Program-made: the position numbers and the translations under genes
Source: Bradyrhizobium niftali
GTDB taxonomy: Bacteria; Pseudomonadota; Alphaproteobacteria; Rhizobiales; Xanthobacteraceae
NCBI RefSeq assembly: GCF_004571025.1
Contig: NZ_SPQT01000021.1
Span: forward strand, 1 to 64,000
Reading direction: 5' to 3'
DNA length: 64,000 bases
The notes under the pieces: model-generated
Databases searched by the model: none
What the model was told of the DNA's origin: nothing
The model's input: only the letters and a program-made list of their open reading frames with translations
In this document: piece after piece, positions 16,689 through 24,888 of the stretch
Layout of the letters: every line of letters begins with the position of its first letter
How positions within the stretch are numbered: the stretch's first letter is position 1

Positions 16689-17270
16689 CTAGCCTTTGAC
16701 GGGATTGGCCTTCAGCCAGTCCAGGACATCGCCGGCGTTCCGGTCGGGCGGAAACACCGGATAGAACACATGCGAGACCTTGGCGTCGTCGATGATCAGC
16801 GCGAGGCGCTTGATCAGCGTCAGGCCTGCGACCTCCATGGTCGGCAGTTTGAGGGCGCGCGTCAGCGCCAGCTTCTCGTCCGACAGCACCGGAAACGGCA
16901 GATGCAGGCGCGAGGCCATCTCGGTCTGGTATGCGTTGCTCTGGGTCGAGAGGCCGAACACTTGAGCGGCGCCGGCAGCCTTCAGCTCGGCGAACAGGTC
17001 GCGAAACGCACAGGTCTGCGGCGTGCAACCGCGCGCGCCCGGGATCATGTCCCAATCGTCGACCAGCGAGATCTTGCCGGGCTCGCCGGTGCGCGGATAG
17101 GCGAACACCACGGTACGGCCGGACAGCGCCGACAGCATCACTGACGTGTCGTCGGTCGCGAGCAGGCCGATCGCGGGCAGCGTCATGCCCGGCAGATGCG
17201 CCGCGCCGCCATCATCGGCCGGCGCCGGAATCTTGCTCCAGTCGACCTCGAGCAGGTTCTTCTGATTCAT
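16689..17270 (-). CDS. Peroxiredoxin-like redoxin (AhpC/TSA family)
   Basis: A 193-residue thioredoxin-fold protein. The active-site region reads ARGCTPQTCAFRDLF, a peroxidatic cysteine followed four residues later by a second cysteine, the pattern of BCP/PrxQ-like peroxiredoxins. It presumably reduces peroxides with thioredoxin or glutaredoxin as donor. ATG 17270 gives the normal family length; the upstream in-frame extension overlaps smpB and is Arg-rich. It starts 4 bases after smpB, so it is likely in the same transcript. Exact reductant and peroxide are unknown. Confidence 0.85.
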   Translation of the reverse strand: MNQKNLLEVDWSKIPAPADDGGAAHLPGMTLPAIGLLATDDTSVMLSALSGRTVVFAYPRTGEPGKISLVDDWDMIPGARGCTPQTCAFRDLFAELKAAGAAQVFGLSTQSNAYQTEMASRLHLPFPVLSDEKLALTRALKLPTMEVAGLTLIKRLALIIDDAKVSHVFYPVFPPDRNAGDVLDWLKANPVKG

Positions 17271-17274
17271 CCCG

Positions 17275-17748
17275 CTATCCCCTCGCCCTGAGCAGGCGGC
17301 CCTTCTCCCGGCTCCAGTCGCGCTTCTTCTCGGTCTCGCGCTTGTCGTGCAGCTTCTTGCCTTTCGCAACCGCCAGCTGCAGTTTGGCCCGACCGCGCTC
17401 GTTGAAGTAGAGCTTGAGCGGGATCAGCGTCATGCCCTCGCGGTCCACCGCGCCGATCAGCTTGTTGATCTGCCGGCGATGGAGCAGCAGCTTTCGCGGC
17501 CGCTTGGGCTCGTGGTTGAAGCGGTTGCCCTGGAGATATTCGGGAATGGTGGCGTTGATCAGCCAGATCTCGCCGTTCTTCGAGTCGGCGTAGGATTCCG
17601 CGATCGTGCTCTTGCCGTTGCGGATCGACTTGACCTCGGTGCCGGTCAGCGCAATGCCCGCCTCGATCGTATCCTCGATCGCATAGTTGAAGCGGGCCTT
17701 GCGATTTTCCGCCATGACCTTGATTGGTCGTTCGTTCTTGTCGGCCAT
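17275..17748 (-). CDS. smpB: SsrA-binding protein SmpB
   Basis: A 157-residue protein that binds tmRNA and delivers it to stalled ribosomes for trans-translation. Family stretches: NRKARFNYAIEDTIEAGIAL, then GTEVKSIRNGK, IPEYLQGN, and the basic tail KRDWSREKGRLLRARG that enters the mRNA channel. Length matches the family. Upstream on the same strand are mscL and dapA; dapA-mscL-smpB-redoxin probably form one run. The tmRNA gene itself is not in this window. Confidence 0.95.
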   Translation of the reverse strand: MADKNERPIKVMAENRKARFNYAIEDTIEAGIALTGTEVKSIRNGKSTIAESYADSKNGEIWLINATIPEYLQGNRFNHEPKRPRKLLLHRRQINKLIGAVDREGMTLIPLKLYFNERGRAKLQLAVAKGKKLHDKRETEKKRDWSREKGRLLRARG

Positions 17749-17807
17749 GGCAAAAAAACCCGAGTGAGATACGCGCGGACGCTAACAGTTTGGGTGAAGC
17801 GTGCGCG

Positions 17808-18254
17808 TCAAGACTTCTTGAGGAGATCGCGGATCTCGGTCAGCAGCTCGACCTCGGCCGACGGCTTCGGCGGAGCGGCCGGTGCCGCCTCCTCCTTGCG
17901 CTTCAGCGTGTTGATGGCGCGGATCACCAGGAACAGCACGAAGGCAATGATGATGAAGTTGATCGTCAGCGTGAGGAAGCTGCCCCAAGCCAAGACCGCG
18001 CCTTGCTTTTTAGCGTCTGCTAAGTTGGTGGCGGTGACCGCCTTCGACAAGGGGGTGAAGTAGTTCGAGAAGTCGAGACCGCCGGTGACGGCGCCGATCA
18101 AGGGCATGATCACGTCGCCGACCAAGGAAGTCACGATGGCGCCGAAAGCCGCGCCGATGATGACGCCGACCGCGAGATCGACGACGTTGCCCTTCATGGC
18201 GAACTCGCGGAACTCCTTGAGCATCCGCCTGCCCGTTTCGTCGACCCCGCTCAT
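17808..18254 (-). CDS. mscL: Large-conductance mechanosensitive channel
   Basis: A 148-residue inner-membrane channel that opens under membrane tension to protect against hypo-osmotic shock. The N-terminal part FREFAMKGNVVDLAVGVIIG followed by AAFGAIVTSLVGDVIMP is the conserved S1 and TM1 pore segment. TM2 is TLTINFIIIAFVLFLVIRA, and the C-terminal amphipathic helix ends DLLKKS. GGGGAG precedes ATG 18254; an internal ATG at 18224 would also give a full channel. It follows dapA by about 27 bases. Confidence 0.95.
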   Translation of the reverse strand: MSGVDETGRRMLKEFREFAMKGNVVDLAVGVIIGAAFGAIVTSLVGDVIMPLIGAVTGGLDFSNYFTPLSKAVTATNLADAKKQGAVLAWGSFLTLTINFIIIAFVLFLVIRAINTLKRKEEAAPAAPPKPSAEVELLTEIRDLLKKS

Positions 18255-18281
18255 GAAAGGCTCCCCGGAAAGGCTACCGCG

Positions 18282-19172
18282 TCAGTTGATCAGGCCGGCG
18301 TGCACCATGGCGCTGCGCACGGCAACGCGCGTCGGCTCGGACACCGGCACCATCGGCAGCCGCAGCGTCTCGTCGAGCTTGCCGAGCAGCGACATCGCGT
18401 ACTTGATCGGCGCCGGATTGCTCTCGATGAAGAGGTTGTTGTGCAGCGGCATCAGCTTGTCGTGCAGCTTCAGCGCGGTGGCATGATCGCCCTTCTGCCA
18501 GGCGGTGTGGAACTCCGAGCACAGCCGCGGCGCGACGTTCGAGGTCACCGAGATGCAGCCATGGCCGCCATGGGCCATGTAGCCGAGGATGGTCGCGTCC
18601 TCGCCCGAGAGCTGGTTGAAATCCTCGCCCATCGCCGCACGCTGCTGCGACACGCGGACCATGCTGGCGGTAGCGTCCTTGACGCCGGCGATGTTCTTCA
18701 GCTCCCACAGCCGCTTCATGGTGTCGACCGACATGTCGATCACCGAGCGCGGCGGGATGTTGTAGATGATGATCGGAATCCCGATCGCATCGTTGATCGC
18801 CTTGAAGTGCTGGTACATCCCTTCCTGGGTCGGCTTGTTGTAGTAGGGCGTCACCACCAGCACGGCGTCCGCGCCCGCCTTCTCGGCGTGCTGGGCCAGC
18901 TCGATCGCCTCCTTGGTCGAGTTGGAGCCGGCACCGGCAACGACCGGCACGCGGCCCTTGGCCTCCTCGATGCACCACTCGACGACCTTCTTGTGCTCGT
19001 CATGGCTGAGCGTCGGGCTCTCGCCTGTCGTGCCGACCGGGACCAGGCCGTTGGTGCCCTCGGAAATCTGCCAGTCGACCAGAGAGCGGAACGCCGCCTC
19101 GTCGAGCGAACCGTTCTTGAACGGCGTGACCAAGGCGGTGAACGACCCCCGGAATTTCGTCTTGGCTGCCAT
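18282..19172 (-). CDS. dapA: 4-hydroxy-tetrahydrodipicolinate synthase
   Basis: A 296-residue TIM-barrel aldolase that condenses pyruvate with aspartate semialdehyde, the first step specific to lysine and diaminopimelate synthesis. Key features: GTTGESPTLSHDEH with the Thr of the proton relay, VVTPYYNKPTQEG with the tyrosine pair, IIIYNIPPRS, and the Schiff-base lysine in GVKDATASM. ATG 19172 has GGAGG directly upstream and removes 14 unconserved residues from the longer frame. It heads the dapA-mscL-smpB run. Confidence 0.95.
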   Translation of the reverse strand: MAAKTKFRGSFTALVTPFKNGSLDEAAFRSLVDWQISEGTNGLVPVGTTGESPTLSHDEHKKVVEWCIEEAKGRVPVVAGAGSNSTKEAIELAQHAEKAGADAVLVVTPYYNKPTQEGMYQHFKAINDAIGIPIIIYNIPPRSVIDMSVDTMKRLWELKNIAGVKDATASMVRVSQQRAAMGEDFNQLSGEDATILGYMAHGGHGCISVTSNVAPRLCSEFHTAWQKGDHATALKLHDKLMPLHNNLFIESNPAPIKYAMSLLGKLDETLRLPMVPVSEPTRVAVRSAMVHAGLIN

Positions 19173-19399
19173 GGACTTCCTCCGTACGCGGCGAGTTTTG
19201 AGAGCAAGCCCCATTCATATCGGGTCTATCCCGCCGGTAAAAGGGCCGCTCCCGTGCGACGCACCGTTTAGGCCGCGATTTTGCCGCGGTGATGGTGCAA
19301 ACCCGCCCGCGGTAAGCGGCTGTTGGTATTTTGTCCGCATATTCAATCAAATTCAGCTAGATCTTGAGCCACTTGACTGATTCGGGGCGACGAAACGCC

Positions 19400-21853
19400 G
19401 TGACCTCATTTCCTCGTGCCACATGGCGATCCACCGGCCTGGTCGTGTGCCTGATGGCGGGCCTGTCGGTCGGCTGCGCCGCCCGGGCCAAGTCCAATGA
19501 GACACCTGCCGAAGGCGCCAAGGACACCGCGAAGCCAGCCGCCAAGGACGCCACGAAGGGATCCGGCAAAGGATCGGCCAAGGACACAGCCAAGGAAACA
19601 GCCAAGGGAACCGGCAAGGACGCACCGAAGGCCGCGAGCAAGGGGGCGGCCGGCGCCCCGGCCAAGGATGGCGCGAAGAAACCCGCCCAGAATGCCGGCA
19701 AGGATACTGGCAAGGAACCCGCCAAGGACAAGCCCAAGCCCGCGGCAGCGGCGCCCGCGCCGAAATCGCAGCCGACCGCCAACGGCTCAGCCCCCAAGGC
19801 CGCCCCCGCGCCGGCCGCAACGGCCATCGTCAGACCTGCCGCCGCTCCGGCCGCCAAACCGATCGCAGCTCCCGTGCTGGCTCCCGCGACCCGCCAGCAC
19901 GCGACGCCGCGCAAGCCGGTCACGCCGGCCGCGGTCGCTGCGACCTCCTCGACGTCGCAAGCCGACAAGGACACGCTCGAGAACGTCATCGACCTCGTGC
20001 GCAAGCGCAAGGCGGCCGACGCCACCAATTACGCTGCCTCGATCTCGGATCCCGTCGCGCGAAAGCTCGCCGAATGGATCATCCTGCGCAGCGAGGACAA
20101 CGGCGCGACCGTGGAACGCTACCGCGCCTTCCTCTCCGCCAATCCAAGCTGGCCGTCGCAGACCTTCCTGCGCCGCCGGCTCGAGGCTGCGATGTGGGAC
20201 GACAGGCGCGACGATGCAGTTGCGTGGTCGTGGTTCGAGAACGAATCCCCAGTGTCCGCCAAGGGCCGCTTCACGCTCGCCAAGGCGATGCTGGCGCGCG
20301 GCGACCGCGCCAATGCCGAGCGGCTGGTGCGCGAGGCCTGGCGCAGCGATCCGATGTCGGAGGACACCGAGAACAACGCGCTCGACCAGTTCGGCGCCCT
20401 GCTGACGCCGGGCGACCAGAAAGCGCGGATGGACACCCTGCTCTACGGCAGCGAGAACGAGGCCGCGCTGCGCGCCGCAAAACGTCTCGGCGCCGGCTAT
20501 GTCGCGCTCGCCAAGGCCCGCATCGCCGCCGTCAAGAAGGCGCCGAACGCGCACGCCTTGCTCGACGCGGTGCCGCGCGAGCTGCACAACGATCCCGGCT
20601 TCATCTTCAGCAAGATCCAGCTCCTGCGCCGCGAGGAGAAGTTTGCGGAAGCGGCCCAGCTCATGCTGTCGGCGCCGAAGGATCCGAACCGGCTCTACAA
20701 TCTCGACGAATGGTGGATCGAGCGGCGCCTGCTCGCGCGCAAGATGATCGACACCGAGGAATTCCGCAGCGCCTATCTGATCGCGCGCGACGCGGCGCTG
20801 CCCTCGCGCGACATCTACAAGACCGAGCAGGAGTTCACGGCCGGCTGGATCGCGCTGCGCTTCCTCAACGATCCCGCGACCGCCACCCAGCATTTTGCCC
20901 GCATCGGCGTCGGCAGCGTCAATCCGACCACGCTGGCGCGCGCCGGCTATTGGCAGGGCCGCGCCGCGGAAGCGGCGGGCCGTCAGCAGGAGGCGCGCAA
21001 TGCCTATGCGCGAGCGGCCGAGCAGTCAACGAGCTATTACGGCCAGCTCGCACGCGCGAAACTCGGCCTGCCGCAGATCGAGCTCAACAGCCAGCCGCGC
21101 GGCCGCGGCGCCGAACGGCTGGAGATCGTGCGCGCCGCGCAGCTGCTTTATGAGCTCGACGAACGCGAGATGGCGGTGCCCATGCTCGCCGACATGGGCG
21201 AGAACGGAGATCCCGAGGCGCTGGCCGGCCTCGGCGAGCTGACCCAGCGCCACAGCGATGCGCGCGGCATGCTGCTGCTCGGCAAGGCCGCGCTCAACCG
21301 CGGCCTGCCGTTCGACTTCTACGCCTATCCCGTCAACGGCATCCCGCAGTTCACGCCGATCGGCCCCGAGGTCGAGCGCAGCATCGTCTATGCGATCGCG
21401 CGGCAGGAGAGCGCGTTCAATCCCTCGGTGGTCTCGCCGGCGCAGGCTTACGGGCTGATGCAGGTGACACCGGACGCCGCACGCTATGTCTGCAAGCGGC
21501 ACGGCGCGACGTACGATCTCGGGCGGCTGAAGAACGATTCGGTCTACAACGCCACGCTCGGCTCGGCCGAGCTCGGCGGACTGCTCGAGGATTATCGCGG
21601 CTCCTACATCATGACCTTTGCCGCCTACAATGCCGGCCGCGGCAGCGTGAAGAAGTGGGTCGACCGGTACGGCGATCCGCGCGATCCCAAGGTCGATGCG
21701 GTGGACTGGGTTGAGCTCATTCCATTCTCCGAGACGCGCAACTACGTGCAGCGGATCATGGAGAACCTTCAGGTCTACCGTGCCCGCTTCGGCGGCGGCA
21801 CGCGGTTGCAGATCGAGGCCGATTTGCGCCGCGGCACCGGCAGCGTGGAATAG
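19400..21853 (+). CDS. Soluble lytic murein transglycosylase with Lys/Ala-rich N-terminal linker
   Basis: An 817-residue periplasmic enzyme that cleaves peptidoglycan glycan strands to form 1,6-anhydro-muramyl ends. The N-terminus has a signal sequence ending SVGCAARAK, possibly a lipoprotein site though the lipobox is imperfect. Residues about 35-120 are a low-complexity Lys/Ala/Gly/Asp run of short repeats (AKDTAKETAKGTGKDAPK), followed by a Pro/Ala linker. A long helical superhelix (U/L-like) follows, then the SLT catalytic domain at about 660-790, with catalytic Glu in ARQESAFNP and the motifs AYGLMQVTPDAA and FAAYNAGRG. GTG 19400 is preferred over TTG 19364 because it places the signal sequence at the start. 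It diverges from dapA. Confidence 0.9.
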   Translation: MTSFPRATWRSTGLVVCLMAGLSVGCAARAKSNETPAEGAKDTAKPAAKDATKGSGKGSAKDTAKETAKGTGKDAPKAASKGAAGAPAKDGAKKPAQNAGKDTGKEPAKDKPKPAAAAPAPKSQPTANGSAPKAAPAPAATAIVRPAAAPAAKPIAAPVLAPATRQHATPRKPVTPAAVAATSSTSQADKDTLENVIDLVRKRKAADATNYAASISDPVARKLAEWIILRSEDNGATVERYRAFLSANPSWPSQTFLRRRLEAAMWDDRRDDAVAWSWFENESPVSAKGRFTLAKAMLARGDRANAERLVREAWRSDPMSEDTENNALDQFGALLTPGDQKARMDTLLYGSENEAALRAAKRLGAGYVALAKARIAAVKKAPNAHALLDAVPRELHNDPGFIFSKIQLLRREEKFAEAAQLMLSAPKDPNRLYNLDEWWIERRLLARKMIDTEEFRSAYLIARDAALPSRDIYKTEQEFTAGWIALRFLNDPATATQHFARIGVGSVNPTTLARAGYWQGRAAEAAGRQQEARNAYARAAEQSTSYYGQLARAKLGLPQIELNSQPRGRGAERLEIVRAAQLLYELDEREMAVPMLADMGENGDPEALAGLGELTQRHSDARGMLLLGKAALNRGLPFDFYAYPVNGIPQFTPIGPEVERSIVYAIARQESAFNPSVVSPAQAYGLMQVTPDAARYVCKRHGATYDLGRLKNDSVYNATLGSAELGGLLEDYRGSYIMTFAAYNAGRGSVKKWVDRYGDPRDPKVDAVDWVELIPFSETRNYVQRIMENLQVYRARFGGGTRLQIEADLRRGTGSVE

Positions 21854-22002
21854 CGGGGCTGGATCGACCCGGCTTGGTCCTGAGCCGTGGCAGCGATGCT
21901 ACAAAGCTTCGGGGTAGAATGTCGTGACGGGGCGGACGGCCCCGGCTGGAACGAGCACGACCACCAGCAGTTGGTTAGCCCTCACGAACCCGGAGAGATC
22001 TC

Positions 22003-22278
22003 ATGTCCCGCGTGGTCGGTGTGCCCATGTTCGCAGCCGTGGCGTTGTCCGGCTTGGTCGTTGCCGGCTCGCCCGCCCACGGCAAGAATCGCCACTACTC
22101 GCAGCCGCAGGCGACCGGGATTCAGGATCGTTATTGCCTGCAAGGACGGCGTTGGGGGTACCCCGGCAACTGCCTGTTTTCCACCTACAGCCAGTGTATG
22201 GCGACTGCTTCGGGCACAATCGATTCCTGCGGTTTGAATCCAACCTACGCCTTCCAGGAGTGGAAGGGACCCAGGTGA
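22003..22278 (+). CDS. Small exported DUF3551-like protein
   Basis: A 91-residue protein with an N-terminal signal peptide (VVGVPMFAAVALSGLVVAG). The mature part has four cysteines in the pattern DRYCLQG, GNCLFSTYSQCMATASG and DSCGLNP, which I recognise as the DUF3551 type common in Bradyrhizobium. The cysteines probably form disulfides in the periplasm. Function unknown. A second, diverged member lies just downstream on the opposite strand. Confidence 0.8.
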   Translation: MSRVVGVPMFAAVALSGLVVAGSPAHGKNRHYSQPQATGIQDRYCLQGRRWGYPGNCLFSTYSQCMATASGTIDSCGLNPTYAFQEWKGPR

Positions 22279-22280
22279 TA

Positions 22281-22310
22281 GTCTGATCGCTCTCGTTGAG
22301 GCGGTCAGAC
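22281..22310 (+). terminator. Possible terminator hairpin after the DUF3551-like gene
   Basis: GTCTGATCGC pairs with GCGGTCAGAC (9 of 10) around a 10-base loop, starting 3 bases after the stop codon. No T-run follows, so intrinsic termination would be weak; it might serve both convergent DUF3551-like genes. Confidence 0.4.
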
Positions 22311-22354
22311 CGCACCGAAGCTGCGGGGCCCGATTCCGCAGAGGATTTCGATTC

Positions 22355-22660
22355 TCACCCGGCCGGAGCGGACCGGCCGCGGGGCGCGCGAGCCGGACCG
22401 GCTGAACCCGGCGGGGACCAATACGGGTTGGTCATGCACATCGCCGACAACCCCATCGCGGTAGCCCTGCAGTCTTCCCACGACAGGTAGCTGCAGTAGA
22501 TCCTGTTGCCGCCGCCCCACTCCCATTTCTGGAGGCACACGGGATAGCGGGGATCCAGGGGTTCAGCAGCCGCCGGCGCGAAAAACGGGGTGAGCGCAGC
22601 GACCATGGATGCCGCGCCCAGCACGCTCAGCACCCGTCTCCGGATCCTCGAAACATTCAC
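22355..22660 (-). CDS. Small exported DUF3551-like protein, second copy
   Basis: A 101-residue protein from GTG 22660, chosen because it gives a basic start (RIRRR) followed by a hydrophobic signal segment (VLSVLGAASMVAALTPFFAP). The mature part shows the same cysteine framework as its neighbour: YPVCLQKW, NRIYCSYLSWEDCRATAMG and SAMCMTNPYW. The C-terminal 20 residues are Pro/Ala/Arg-rich. It faces the first DUF3551-like gene tail to tail and lies downstream of the porin terminator. Function unknown. Confidence 0.75.
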   Translation of the reverse strand: MNVSRIRRRVLSVLGAASMVAALTPFFAPAAAEPLDPRYPVCLQKWEWGGGNRIYCSYLSWEDCRATAMGLSAMCMTNPYWSPPGSAGPARAPRGRSAPAG

Positions 22661-22731
22661 GCTCAGAAACTCCCGTACCGCGCGCAGACGAACGATCTGC
22701 CTTTTAGACGGTCTCCGCGAGACCCACAAAG

Positions 22732-22760
22732 AAAAACCCCGGCAGTTTCCTGCCGGGGTT
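22732..22760 (-). terminator. Rho-independent terminator of the porin gene
   Basis: AACCCCGGCAG pairs with CTGCCGGGGTT around a short loop. Read on the minus strand it ends in GGGGTTTTTCTTT, a proper T-run. It lies 25 bases after the porin stop. Confidence 0.9.
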
Positions 22761-22784
22761 CGCTGATCAGTCAGACGACCGATC

Positions 22785-24305
22785 TTAGAAGTTGCGCTGA
22801 GCGCGGAGGAGCAACTGGAGGTTGCCCTGGTCCTTCAGCTCGTAGGTGGCGACGGGCTTCGCAACCGCGGCGTTCCCCGTGGCAGCAACAGCCGGGATCG
22901 TGCCCGAGTACTTCTGGTCGAGCCAGACGTAGCTCAGGTCGGCAGTGAAGGCCAGGTTCTTGACCGGGGTCCAGACCACGTTGCCGCCGACAACCGCGAG
23001 GTTGAAGTCCGGGTTACACGTGGCAGTGGCGGCGCCGAAGGCGGCGACGAAGTTGGCGCAGATCAGAGCCTTGCCCGTGTCGCCGTAGCGAAGCGAAGCG
23101 TAAGCACCATAGATCGACGAAGCCCAGTTCGGGGACCAGTTGTGGGTGTAACCACCGCGGAAGCCCCAGGTCTTGACCGTGTCGATCCCGGTACCAGTGC
23201 CGAACACGCCATCAGCCATACCGGCGAAGCCGAGGCTCTGATAGGCGATGCCGCTGCCACCGTAGATGTAGATGTTCTGCGGGAACAGGCTCTGGAAGTT
23301 GTAGCGGGTCGCACCGTCGGTGTAGACGGCCTGCAAGTTGATCGAGTCACCCGCACCAGTCGGGATGTTCTTGATCGACAAGGCACCCTGCACCGCAAAG
23401 CCCCACTTGTCGTCGGGATGGCCGGTCGGCTCCGTCGTGCCGTAGTAGGCCGTGTGGAGTTCGTGCGCGGCAACCGAGAACTGGGCGAGACCCCAGGCCT
23501 GGTCAACGCGAACCTGACCGACGATGTCGGGCGTACGCGTGCCACCCCAATCGTTGGTGCCGTAGATGCCCTGGATGAAGGCGGCGCCAGCAGCCGAAGC
23601 CGAGGTGAAGCCACTGAGACCACCAGCAGTGATGCTGGCGTTATAGAGGTTCGACTGGCCACCAGCGGCGGTCGTCAGGTCCTGCAACGCCACCGAAGCG
23701 GTGATGCCCTGGCCGAAATCAGCCGTGTACGCAACCTGGTTCACACCGGTCACGTTGTTGCTGCCGCCCGGAAGGAAGTCGGGACCACCAGCCGGATAGC
23801 TCTGCCACGGTGCGTCGAAGATCGAGACCGTGCGGCCGAAGGTGAAGCCAGCGAACTGGATGAACGCATGGTAGAGGCCGAGCGTAGCCGAGCCGGTCGA
23901 GAACGCCGACGGGTTGCTGGCGGTGGTCGCCTGGCTATCCCAGGAGAAGATCACATCGGCGTAGGTGCGCACCACGCCATACTCGGTCGCCGTCCGCGTA
24001 TCGGTGGTGAAGTCGAAACGAGCGCGGCTCTGGTAGTAGTTGTCCAGACGGTTGTTGCCACCGCCGGGAGCGCCCTGGCCGATGCCGTAGTCGCTGTTCG
24101 TGTTCCCCAGCATGTCGGCGCGCAGATAGCCGCCGAACTTGATGCAGGTGTCAGTGCCCGGCATGTAGTAGAAACCGGCTCCGTACAGGGAGCAGATCTT
24201 CACGTATTCGACCGCCTTGGCCTTCACGGGAAGATCGGCTGCCTGAGCTCCGCCAACGGCGATCAGACCCGCCGCCGTACCGAGCAAAAGGCTCTTAAAG
24301 TTCAT
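22785..24305 (-). CDS. Outer-membrane porin (alphaproteobacterial porin family)
   Basis: A 506-residue outer-membrane beta-barrel for diffusion of small solutes. It starts with a signal peptide (MNFKSLLLGTAAGLIAVGGA, cleavage before ADLPVKAKAVEYVKIC). The mature N-terminus continues CSLYGAGFYYMPGTDTCIKFGGYLRAD, the Bradyrhizobium and Brucella porin pattern with two cysteines. Alternating strands follow and the C-terminal residue is phenylalanine (LLLRAQRNF), the outer-membrane assembly signal. GGAGG precedes ATG 24305. It has its own terminator and a long untranslated leader region upstream, typical for an abundant, regulated porin. Confidence 0.93.
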   Translation of the reverse strand: MNFKSLLLGTAAGLIAVGGAQAADLPVKAKAVEYVKICSLYGAGFYYMPGTDTCIKFGGYLRADMLGNTNSDYGIGQGAPGGGNNRLDNYYQSRARFDFTTDTRTATEYGVVRTYADVIFSWDSQATTASNPSAFSTGSATLGLYHAFIQFAGFTFGRTVSIFDAPWQSYPAGGPDFLPGGSNNVTGVNQVAYTADFGQGITASVALQDLTTAAGGQSNLYNASITAGGLSGFTSASAAGAAFIQGIYGTNDWGGTRTPDIVGQVRVDQAWGLAQFSVAAHELHTAYYGTTEPTGHPDDKWGFAVQGALSIKNIPTGAGDSINLQAVYTDGATRYNFQSLFPQNIYIYGGSGIAYQSLGFAGMADGVFGTGTGIDTVKTWGFRGGYTHNWSPNWASSIYGAYASLRYGDTGKALICANFVAAFGAATATCNPDFNLAVVGGNVVWTPVKNLAFTADLSYVWLDQKYSGTIPAVAATGNAAVAKPVATYELKDQGNLQLLLRAQRNF

Positions 24306-24888
24306 GTTAAACCTCCAAGTTTGCTCTATAGGGAAGGTTCCGGATCCGCTGGGTGACGACACCCTAAGGTTGGTTCCCTTGTCCCTTGTAACCACCGCTT
24401 AGCCGCTTCGCGCTTTCGGACACACCCGCTGAAAACGCGAGGGACTTAAGCGAACCACCTAGAACGGGACGACCTCGGGATGCCCCCCTCCGTCGCTCGC
24501 TCACAATTACTGAACGTCTTTGCACACACAACAAAAGAACGCTTCGGACCGGGCCTCAAACACGTGTTTTCCGATGGGTGTTGCACAAATAACACGCAGT
24601 TGTGATCGACGCGACCGCGTAACTGACTGAAAAATATAGAGAAATTTCTCCGGTTCCAGCCGCCTTGAAAAATCCCCGGTTTGGGCACCGCTCTCCATGG
24701 CGCTGCTGCGCCTCCGTCCCACTCGAATCGAGCGGGCGAATCCCCGCCGAATCTGTGCGGCCGCTCCTTCAGGCAAAACGCGGAATCGCCACATGGAATC
24801 ACATGGAATACGGCTGGGAGTATCGAGAACCCGGCATCGGCTGCTCGCGGCTGGATCCGGATCAACCGATCGGCCGGTGTTCCAACCA
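24306..24888. other. Long intergenic region upstream of the porin
   Basis: About 583 bases without a supportable gene, between the porin start and the end of the first GT41 gene. It is more AT-rich than its surroundings around 24480-24660 and contains a small inverted pair (GTGTT / AACAC at about 24577). It must hold the porin promoter and may hold regulatory sites or a small RNA, but no specific site can be named. Confidence 0.45.
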
